64,000 bases of DNA from contig NC_065554.1 of NCBI RefSeq assembly GCF_022605725.1, positions 6,653,100 to 6,717,099 of the forward strand. The letters run 5' to 3'. The position numbers and the translations under genes were made by a program. The DNA is from Anthonomus grandis grandis (Eukaryota; Arthropoda; Insecta; Coleoptera; Curculionidae). This document shows positions 45,991 through 56,900 of the stretch, in pieces (the first letter of the stretch is position 1; every line of letters begins with the position of its first letter). The notes beneath the pieces are model-generated. The model was not told the origin of the DNA and ran no database searches. It was given only the letters and a program-made list of their open reading frames with translations.

Positions 45991-46032
45991 AAAAAGATAT
46001 TTTGATACTGAGACTTAGAGTTTTTATTTTCT

Positions 46033-47300
46033 TCCCTAATAATATAAGTTTATTTTTTAGTGAATATATAAAAAGCATTTCTGATTGTTCTTTAAAAATT
46101 AATTTTTATAGTTAAAATAAGTTTACTGGTGATATTCAATTTAATTTTAAACTGGCTAGTATCTCTGAAATTAATAAAATAATACACGGTACTAATATAA
46201 ATGCTGCAGGAGTCGATCAAATTTATAACCGAATGTTAAAGCTTTGCGGTCCTTTTATTGATATTTATATTACTTACATAATTAATTGTTGCATAGAGCG
46301 TAATTATTTTCCCGACCAGTGTAAGGTATCAATAGACAAACCTTAACCCAAAGTAAAAAAACTCATCTACCTTTAATGACTTAAGTATTTTAACGGTAAT
46401 GTCAAAGGTTTTCGAAAAGGGATTATATAACTATCTAAATGAGTATTGTAATGTTAATAAGATTATCCCAGAAAGTCATTGTGGATGTCGAACTGATCTG
46501 AGTACAGGCGTTGCTTAACCCGCTACTTTTTACTATTTACACTTTTGATTTACTTACGACTTTAAAGTACTGTAAACTACAGGCTTTTGCAGATGACACT
46601 CAAATTTATCTTCACTTTGACCATCGTGATTATCTCAATGTATCTTTATTAATAAACGAAGATATGAATTTACTTTAACAATAATTAAACTTAGAGCACA
46701 ATCTTAAACTTAACCCTGTTCAAATCAAATATCATGATTTTTGGTCCTAAAAGAGATTTTCTCAAGGTTAATTTAAATATTATATTGGATAATGTTACTC
46801 CTCCCAAAGTGGATTGTGCCAAGAGTTTACTTTTGATTTTAAACACAGGTCAGATTTTGCGAATATGTTAAGTTGGTAAGCCAAAAGACTTTTTTAACTT
46901 TAAAAATGCTTTACAATAATCGCCATATTTAAAATGTTTATTTACATAAATAAGACCAGATTACTCATACTTTTAAGGAGTTAAACTGGTTGAGGATGAA
47001 TAAACGTAAATATTTTCATTTGGGAAACTTTGTATTTAAAGTTTTATGAAACACCTCCTTTTCACTGTGTTTTTAAAATAAATTTGTTTCTCGTGTAAAC
47101 ATTCATTCTCGAGTCTATAATAATTAATTAATACTTGCTAAATATTAAATATGGACACTTAATAATATGTATTTTTTTAACCTGTTATAGTGTGGGAATT
47201 TTTTTTTTGAGTCTAAGTCTAGTTTCAGATATGTTCAATAAACAGAGTTCAAAGAACATTTAAAAATAGAAATTAATTCTTTAATGTGAAAAATTATGTT
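46033..47300 (+). pseudogene. Retrotransposon reverse transcriptase half, right of the Penelope insertion
   Basis: Around 46140-46330: FKLASISEINKIIHGTNINA and AAGVDQIYNRMLKLCGPFID. Near 46580: LQAFADDTQIYLHFDH, with an intact FADD. The same FADDTQ-Y-HF signature is in the element at 25652-26839. The segment between fingers and palm is largely deleted and stops are frequent. It is the continuation of the endonuclease half ending at 43126. Confidence 0.65.
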
Positions 47301-47594
47301 ATCAATAGTTATATATGAATACTACTGGTACTTTTGACTGATTCATCACTAAATATATTAAAAAGACTGAATTAATAAGATTGAATCTGAACAAATATTG
47401 CTTAATAATGTTTCTTATATTAACATTGAAATAAAGTATATATCCGATTTAAAAGCTGGTGTCTCAAAACCTCTCACCGGAGGTGAAAACTTTTGTCAAT
47501 CTAGTTTTCTCCCTTTGGATATAAATTGTGCTAATAGAAAATGTTAATTCTGATAGTAAGCTTTTAATCAGCGAAACCATTTCCATCGTAATGT

Positions 47595-47906
47595 TTAATC
47601 CTCCATTGTATTTCTTAGTAGAGCAAAATACGAGTAACTATATTTTATAATCTGAAAAGTTCAAATTAATGAAAATAATGATTTTTGTGAGAAAAAGAGC
47701 AATTTTAAAAATAAATCAATTTTTAATTATAAACATTTAAAATCTCTTACCGCAACAAATGTCACATAATTTAAAGCAATATAATTGCCTCCATTGATTT
47801 TCATTGGTTTTTTGGCCCTTTCCATTAGCATGAATAAAATTTTTCTCACTGGTCTACCCCTCTTGTACCAGTGTGATAGATAACAAGATGTCATTATTTC
47901 AGAACT
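47595..47906 (-). CDS. Exons 5 and 6 of odorant receptor 2
   Basis: Exon 5 (47906-47751) opens SSEIMTSCYLSHWYKRGRP and ends ...NYVTFVA at GTAAGAG. Exon 6 (47651-47595) encodes IIKYSYSYFALLRNTMED and the stop. A complete mariner begins 40 bp upstream of exon 5 (right end of the intron, 47947), leaving little room for the branch site. Confidence 0.87.
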
Positions 47907-50900
47907 CTAAAAATGTTTTTAAAACTTTGTTTTTATTTATAGTATACGAGGTCTGGCTATTAAATAACGAGACTGGTTACGAAAAAGGGTTTTATTGTAA
48001 AAATTATTATACATTCGAACGCTCTCCTTCAATATACTCCCCTTCCCTCGCCACACATCTTTCCACACGTTTTTTCCATTGATCGAAGCAGTGCTGGAAG
48101 TCTTCTTTGGTGAGGGTCTTTAGGAGCTCTGCCGTTTTTTGCTTTACCGCTTCCATCGACTCAAATCGGGTTCCTTTCAAAGCAGATTTTATCTTCGGAA
48201 ACAAAAAATAGTCGCACGGGGCCAAATCTGGAGAATACGGCGCGTGTTCGAGCACTGTAGTGCGCTTACCGCACAGGCAGGTGCGTTGTCCTGGTGCAAA
48301 ATTCACGAGTTGTTTTTCCACAACTTGGGCCGTTTCTTACGAGCTCGTAATCGCAGTGTTGCCAAAACTTACAAATAGTAAGTCTGGTTGACAGTCTGAC
48401 GTTCTGAAACCCATTCAGTCATTACGATACCGTTAATATCGAAAAAAACGATCAACATTGCCTTGAATTTTGATTTGGACATCCTTGCTTTTTTTATTCT
48501 GGGCGATTCAGGCGTCTTTCAATGCATCGATTGCCGCTTGGTTTCAACATCGTATTGAAAAATCCACGTTTCGTCGCAAATAATAATGTTTTTCATCAGT
48601 CCGGGATCTTTTTCTAACGTTTTAAGGAAATCTGAGCAGACCTGTTGACGCAAGAGCTTTTGGTCAGGAGTTAGGATTTTTCGCACTGTTTCGGAATTAC
48701 ACATGACTTTTGTCATGTGTAATTCCCCGTGTAAAATTTTTCTAACCGTTTCTTTATTGGCGTTTACAGCCTTGGCAATCATCCGGGTGCTCATTCGCCG
48801 ATCTGCACGCACAATTTGGTTGACTTTGGTCACTGTTTCCGGAATTGAAATAGTGACAGGGCGACCTGAGCGCTGGTCATCTTCAGTGCTCTCTCGGCCC
48901 TCACTAAAGCGCTTACACCACTCAAAAACACGCGCACGAGAGAGAGAATTTTCCCCATAGGCCTCTTGCAACAATTTATAGCACTCAGTCGGAGTTTTTT
49001 TCAATTTAACGAGAAACTTAAGATTGATGCGTTGCTCTTGTTTTTCGTCACACATGGTTTTCGGCACGAGAAAAAAACACGTTCGTTTCAAACCGCTACT
49101 GCACGAATACTATAATAGTGACGAAAACGTGTTTTGGTACGTGCATAGATAAGATATCTAAATACTTAACGCACTACTCGTTTTTTTCCCACCCGTCTAG
49201 GGCGCCCTCTAGGCACGCAGTCTCATTATTTAATAGCAAGACCTCGTATACCTATTTATAAATAATAATGAAATTAGTACTATCTATATAACAAAAAATT
49301 TATGTCTCATGATCTTGTCGCACTTACTTTATTAATGTCCAAAATTTACTTGCCAATTTATAAAAGCGGAAAAGAAGTATAGTTTAAAATATAGAACGCT
49401 TAAGAATAAAAAATTTTTTATTCATTTTCTCAGTTTGTCTGAAAGGCGTTGTATCTACAATTTTAAAGGCTTACCGTTCAAGCTTCGTCATAACGTGCAT
49501 GTAGAGCTCTAAGTAATTTCCATGGAAAAAACTCTAGGATTCCATGTGTAGTGTGGGCATGTTTATTACGAGATTTTGTTATTGCAGAATTGTGAAACAC
49601 CATAATATGGTAATAAAGGAACAAGACTTTAATTGCTTTATTATGAAAACTAATATAAGACTTGAGGTGACAGATATGACAATGGTTGAGATTGATAGGT
49701 TACATCATGATATATTGCCAATTTTGCACCAACTGCACAATTTTATGGCGTCTTGAATATTTATGCTGCATTGCTTTCTTCCAAAGACCACTGTCTGAAC
49801 CTAACAGTCTCATACAGGAGCCTTATCTGGAAAATGATTATGGTTTAGATATACAGTGCTCGTGTATGTAATATAGTCTCTATACTGCTGTTTATTGCCA
49901 GTTCCATATTAACTGTCTTTGAAGTCCACTTCATTTGTAGTCTCCTCTAAAGACTGACGTTAAGGTGAGGGTAAGCTCTAGAATAAACTATCCGAGCTCA
50001 CATGATCACTATCTGTGTTATACATATGATAACCCTTAATGTGCTCTGGGAAACGAACTAAATGTTTGCATTTTTGTCAAATCTTTAACGGAAACATGCA
50101 CCATCACAATGCTCCCAAAAACGCTTAACCTGAACATCAGGTTTGTGAGGCATTTTTCCACAAAAACCACTAGCAACACATCTGTTTCTAAGGTTGTCAA
50201 ATGAATTAATGGCATCTGCCCAAAATCTCTTTGTCAAAGTCGTCTAGCCATAGGCGCCTCGCCTTCTCAGCTACTAGGGTTCAATTTATTGTTGTAAGAC
50301 TCGCATTCCTGATTAGTGCGAAAGACCTTAATATTTTACCCTTGCTGTTTTTCCATTATGGCTTTAAATTGTTTGAAAAACTGAAACACATCACTTTTGG
50401 CCTTCAAAAAATAACCGAAAGACATTCTGGTGAAATCGTCTATAAGAAGTAAAAAATATCGGGATCCACCAATGGTCACACATATGGATAACCTCAAGCA
50501 TCTGGTAACTTTGTGTTCCTGCGATTGAGAAAGAAAACCCAATTGCTCTAGCAAATCATTATAAGGATTTTTATTTTATTATGGACCTTCTTACATGGTG
50601 GTGTCTTTTCCATGTACATAAAGAGACGAAATCCAGGGTTAAAACGATTTTAGCTTTTTCCAGAAGAACACTATCAGCCTGTGACTCATCTATGCATTTG
50701 AAAAGCCCCTCCACTAGAAGCTCGTTTTAATTTTCCCCACCGACTATGTAAGAAAAGCAGATTACTTTATACTTCTATTTCTTTATTAACTTTTTAAAGC
50801 GGCATGCTATTATATTCGTCATGGTATGTAATATATCACTAAAGTTATCCCGAATCTATGCGATAAAAATTAGAAGCGTTTAAGATAAGCATCACAAAAA

Positions 50901-53900
50901 TAATTGTATCTAAAACTATATACCGATATATATGTTCATTTGAAAACTTTCCACAAGGGATTTATCGAAAACCACTGGTTAAAAAAAAACGCCGAAATAC
51001 GTCAAAAGGTTTGTCAAGGGGAACAACTTTCTAACCTAAAATTACTTCACCCCCTTTCACCCTCTGCCCCCCAGGGTCATCTCCTTAAAAATATATGCCG
51101 TTTAAAAAATTTTAAACGGCAAGGGGTATCGAGTAATAGCTTGTTTAAAAGGTCCTTCGAAGTCTTTTATTTTGACATTTGATTTTTTTTAAGTCGAGTC
51201 CATTCTTTTTCGAGAAAATTAAAAAAATCTTTGTTTATCTTAATTTGTTCAGAGAGAAAACAAAAACATGAAAATATCAGTTTTTATTTCAATAAGTGTT
51301 CAAAATGTTGCCCGTTAGGGTTTGCCAAATCTACAATTCGTTTATAATTTAAAACGGAAACTACCAACATAAACAGCAATTCCGAAGATTAGAGGTGGAA
51401 AAAACTAAATAACAACCTGAATTTTTTTCCGCATTCTTTTTATTAACACAGATATCCTGGGCGAACTGTATTTATTATTATACCTGCTTAGTTATTTATA
51501 GTTGCTAAGAAAAATATAGAATTTATTTTGCGTCAGTTACATTTGTGACAGTCTTGGAATAGTAAAAATTTATTTGTTGAAGTGAAGATTTTACTTCCAA
51601 AATGGTTTACACACTAGCCGAAAGAGTGGAAATTATTCTAATTTATGGTGCCCAAAATCAATGTGCTCGGCAAACTGCCATCACGTTTAACGCCAGACAT
51701 CGGGAGAAGATAACTTCGCATAGATATGTTTTGGACCTTGTTACTAAGTTTACTGAAACTGGATCTGTTGCAAATAAAAAACGTGATCATCGGCGAATTT
51801 TGGATGACGCCGCTCAAGTTGAAGTTTTGGGTCATTTTGGAATAAATCCTAATACCCTATTACGCAAAATTGTTGCTGCCACTGGTATTTCATTAGGCTC
51901 TGTTCACATAGTTACCAAACTTCATAAATTTCATCCATTCAAAATGAAAATATAGCAAGAGTTATCCAAAGACGATTTCGATAGGCGAGTTGAGTTTTGT
52001 GAAAAAATGACTGAAGCGATTAATGATAATACTATTCATGTAAAGAATATCTGCTTCAGTGATGAATGCACATTTTATCTAAATGAATTTGTTAATAAGC
52101 ATAACTGTAGATATTGAAGCAATGAAAATCCTCATGCTTTTGTAGAAGGGCATACCATACCTACCTTAGAACATTGAAAGGCTAGAATTAGTAAACAACA
52201 ACTTTGTTTGAGTCCAACATGTGCACAGGGGCAAGAGGGGTTTTTTATTTACAAACATATGTGTCGATTCTCTGTTGTCAAGTCGACACAAATTTCCAAC
52301 GGAGGAAATTTTTAGCTATATTTTAACAAACATTATAACGTTAATTTAACTTATTTCCGTTATATTTTATAGGAAAATTTAAAATAAAAAGTATAAATAC
52401 TACAATTAACCTATTTTAAGAATAAATATAATATCCTTAAGCAAAAAAAAAACAAAATTATTAACATTCTTATCCCTAAAACTGCTTCTAAAAAATTTGA
52501 AGCGACAACACCGGAGCTTAAGCGCCTAAACCATACGCGTTGTGTCATCTGTCAAACGGCTTTTTGTTTATATTCGGGATTCGTGTATTTTCTTTAATTT
52601 TTGGTTTAAAAAGGCCACGTTTTAGTGTTTTTTTAAATTGCTAGGATGGCAAAAACTTGTGTCGTTTGTGCCGCATCATGATAAAAACGTGATTCAAGCC
52701 GATCTTTTCACAAGTAAGTACCGATACTTTCATAACATCACATCATGGGGTAACCATCATCATAAACGTAGAATAGGGGATCTTATAGACATAAACCTGA
52801 TAAAAATTTGAATGTGAAAGTGTGCGTAAAATACCAAAATATTTATATTTTTAAATCTAAATATTTTTTTGAACATATTCATCTATTAATAGGCTATAAA
52901 AGATATAAAACTAGAATTTTTTCCCTGGTTTTATTACAGGATTTTATGTTTTTTTTGTTGTTTTGGCAGAAAAAATGCATAATACCTATGTACCTATCTA
53001 TATATAGTTTGATATCTATGTATAAAGTTAATTTTGTCTTTCTTTAAAATTTGTTCCATATTTTTTTTTTGTTTTACCTTATTGTAACTTACAATAATAT
53101 ATATAGTAATTGGCACCACATATTAATTTATTACTGTAATTTTTTTCTGCTTTTTGATTAAATATCAAATACTTATTATAGATTGCCCAATGATTATGCC
53201 CAAAGGCAACAATGGGTTTCATTAATGGAAATCAACACATTTAAAAAGAACATATTTGTTTGTTCAGATCACAACCTTAGAAGTGATATAAGGGAGATAA
53301 TATTATCAGTAGCCAGACTTTATTAAAAAAATCAGCTCTACCTCAAAGGTAATTTTTTTAAATATATTTTTCTAGTATATTTATAGGTATGAGTATATTT
53401 TACCTTAGAATTATTGATAAAGGTTTGCATGCTTTTATTTACTACATTATGTAAGCTAAAAAAACAACCTTTTAAAACTTGTGCTTGGGCTATGTTGTAA
53501 AACATACAGCTTCTTCACAAAAAGTATTAGTGTTACTCATATAAGATTTATTTATACCTAATACTTATTAAATTAGATATGTGTGTAAAACTATTTTTTT
53601 ACTAGGATTTCTGATGCACTGGTTAAAAACACAGCAGCCAATAATTCAGTTAATTTACCAAGTGATTTACCCTTCAAAGCTACAGGGGTAGCTTTCCTGA
53701 AGAGTGCAAAAACTTCTTTAGCTTTCAAAATGGTATATAGTACAAACAGTGAAGCTAATATAGACACGTATGGATAATTAAAATAGATTAATATTCTTGA
53801 TACACCAAATTTTGTATAATTACAGATCTGATCATTCATCATCAACAATAACTGCATCTGAGAATTATAGTTCTACAGTAACCGTGGAGTCTAGGTCAAC

Positions 53901-56900
53901 AATTACTATTTCTCATCCAAGCCGTTTTTGTTTAACTGCTACACATTCCCTGACTCTGCCAAGGAAAAGGTAAAAATACACTCAAAATAGACTACTAGTT
54001 TTATGCCATGTATCATCCTATTCTATATATCTTATTTAAAAGTGATATGGTATTTTATTGTATTATATTTGTTTAATTAAATGCAATTAATCAAATGTAT
54101 GACATTACAAAGATTCTCTATAATAACATACATTTTATTGATCAATTGGATTATCATAATACATTTTTTTAATTTTTTCTTTTTAATTTTGGTAAAACTA
54201 TATTTTTATGTATATTATTCTAGGGTAAAATCAAAATGATATCCTGAGGACCTGAGCACTGATGATTCCACCGTTTCAAGAGCTTAATCACTTGTCACCA
54301 GATTATGGAAAAAAAATAAAGAACAAAAAATTAAAATTCGAAGATTGCTACAAGCAAATTTGCGCCAAAGAAATTAAATTAGATGTCTCAAGTCATTATT
54401 AAAATACTTACATGAAATAATAACATGATTTTATGGAAAAGCACAACATACTACATATTTTATTTGACTTGTAAAAGCACTTGTTTGTATATTACTACTA
54501 ATAAACTCTCTAATCTAATCTATTGTACATAGTCTTTATTCTTAGCTTTGTTTTTTAGTATAAATTAATATGATATAATATTTGGTATTAGGTATTATAT
54601 AGGTCACTATTAAATGTCTCAAAACCATTATACAGGCTAAATACTCATAATAAAAATCTTATAACCTACAAAAAACCTGCAACTCCTTCACTATTTGAAC
54701 ATCCTTGTAGTTTTAACTTTTTCCGCTGAAGCAATACTGTCCCTTTGAAAAAGTCAGCAGCATAGAAGTATATATTATGTGATGTAAGTAAGTGATGTAA
54801 AACTGAGTTTTGTCCAATATAACAATAACAATAAAATTTTGCAAAATGTTAAAAATTTGTGTCTTAAAACATGATTTATTAAGAAATCTATAATATTATA
54901 TTAATAAAATATTTAATTTCCATAAAAATGCTTTGACAAAAATGCTGCCTTTCATTAGGACCTTCCTCTAATGAAGTCCATTAAAAAAAAACACATAAAT
55001 AGCTCATAAATGGTAATATTACTTATACTCAAACTCTTTAATTATTAATTAATAAAAATTTATCAGGTAAATATTTGTTGACGACGTCACTGGTAAAGAG
55101 TGCTTGTATCTGTGACATAAACAATGCGATCGAGCGGCGTTGCGATGCCATTACCGTTTTCTCGTTTCTTCGTACTTTATTTTCATTTACTTAACTTATA
55201 TTGACTTCGATATAGAGTATCTTATCAAATTTATTTTTAAAACATGCTTGATATTTTATTAAAGGGGAGCAGTAGTATTGTTTTGTGCCTTCGGAAACAA
55301 CTGAAAATTTTGATGATATTATAAAGTGATTTTTGCCATTTCTCTATAAGCACTTGGCATCATTGCATCAGAGATGTTGCAAGCAAACAAACCTGCCCAT
55401 AGTTCCACGGCATGCTACTTCTAGCCTTTCAATGTTCTAAAATACCTACCATATATTAATGTATTGGTAGGTATTTTAGGAAATAAAGAGATTGGGCCAT
55501 TATTTATTAACGGAAATTTAAATGGAGACATTAATTTGCATATGTTGGAGAATACCATCAATCCGCTTATCACTAAATCCATTAAAAACCAAATCGATGA
55601 TGACGGAAACCACTTAATGAGGTTGAAATATATTTCCAGCAAAACGGCGCTCCTCCTCACTATGTTCTTCCCGTTCGGCAATGGCTAAACGACGAGTTTC
55701 TAGATAAATGGATAGGGCAAAGGGGGTCTATAGAATGGCCTGTTAGATTTCCCGATATAACGCCGTTAGACTTTTTTCTATGGGGTCATTTGAAATCGAT
55801 TGTGTTTACTCCTCAACCTGAAAGTTTAGATGAACTTCGTCAACGCATCATCAACAGCTGCCATGATATCCCACAACATGTTTTCGAAAATGTCCATCAG
55901 GAATTTGAACATCGCATCGCCTATATTATTGTTTAGCCAAAAACAGGCAACATTTTAAATACTTATTGAAATAAAAACTGATATTTTCATGTTTTTGTTT
56001 TCTATCTGAACAAATTAAGATAAAGAAAGATTTTTCTAATTTTCTCGAAAACGAATCGACCGATTTAAAAAAATCAAACGACAAAATAAAAGACTTTGAA
56101 AGACCTTTTGAACAAGCTATTTCTCGATACCCCTTGTTATTCAAAATTTTTAAGGGGATGACCCTAGGGGGCAATGCGTTAAAGGGGGTGAAGCAATTTT
56201 AGGTTAGAAAGTTGTCCTCCTTGACAAATCTTTTGACGTATTTCGGCGTTTTTTTTTTAAACAGTGGTTTTCGATAAATCCGTGATAGGAAGTTTTCAAA
56301 TGAACACCCTGTATATATATACAACAAAACGTAGTATTAAAAGATACTAATATAAAGCATTTTTTAAAGCTTTTAGGCATTATATATATTTTATACCATA
56401 ATATCTGTAGAAAGATGAAAAAATCATAAATATCAATTTTTCGTAGTTTATAGGTAATTTGTATGAAAAAACTGAAAGTGGTTCTTAAGCGTGAACTATA
56501 AAGAAGATATATTTTTAATTTTTAAGAATATCTTAAGACTTTATTATATATGGTTATGCCTTTTTATAAATTCATTGTTTTAGTTAAATATAGGTAAATT
56601 GGAAAGCAATGGACTTCTTATAAATTATTAGTTTACTTTATTCAAAAGGACAACGTTGAGCTATTTCATGTATTTAATTAAGCATTACTCCTGTTGTTGA
56701 TACATTAATTGGAACTGTCTGCACTTCTCTCATCTCCCATTGCTTTCGTATCTGGTGTTCTAGATACAATTTTCAACAATCTTTTCACTATGTTTCGCTC
56801 TTAGATTGTTATTATCAGAAATAGCTACGTCAGTAAGGGTTGTCTTTCTAGAAATTCTATGAATTAGTATTAAGTCAGGCTATTGTTATTTACTCATTCG

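Larger units (their letters stand above)
43127..46032 (-). mobile_element. Penelope-like element with inverted terminal repeats
   Basis: Bases 43127-43495 and 45672-46032 are inverted copies (about 360 bp) sharing AAAAACTCTAAG, the GCTAATAAAGCATCATCAGA block and the AAACGTGACAGGTGTAG block. Between them lies a reverse transcriptase followed by a GIY-YIG endonuclease, the diagnostic Penelope order. The element interrupts a retrotransposon whose endonuclease lies to the left and polymerase to the right. Confidence 0.82.
51602..55936 (+). pseudogene. Rosa-like transposase split by the P-like insertion
   Basis: N-terminal part 51602-52164: MVYTLAERVEIILIYGAQNQ, helix-turn-helix, then FSDECTFYLNEFVNKHNC (first Asp region). 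C-terminal part from 55450: NVLVGILGNKEIGPLFINGN, QQNGAPPHYVLPVRQW (Asn at the second catalytic position) and RFPDITPLDFFLWGHLKS (third Asp kept, 41 residues after the Asn, hence DD41D-type), ending near 55936. A stop at 51953 and further frameshifts are present. Closest relative here is the transposase at 2950-4028. Confidence 0.82.
50928..56311 (+). mobile_element. Rosa-like mariner with ~380-bp inverted repeats, split by a P-like element
   Basis: The left arm starts near 50928 (worn, TATATGTTCATTTGAAAAC) and the right arm ends ...GAACACCCTG at 56311 before TA. The arms match over about 380 bp, including TCTAACCTAAAATT and GGGGTATCGAG. The transposase is cut at 52164 by the 3277-bp P-like element. 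Without it and one 8-bp repeat the element is about 2.1 kb. Confidence 0.82.

Noticed and set aside
53591..53857. 88-codon minus-strand frame inside the P-like element
   Set aside because: No domain, and it is antisense to the exon-like pieces of the THAP gene.
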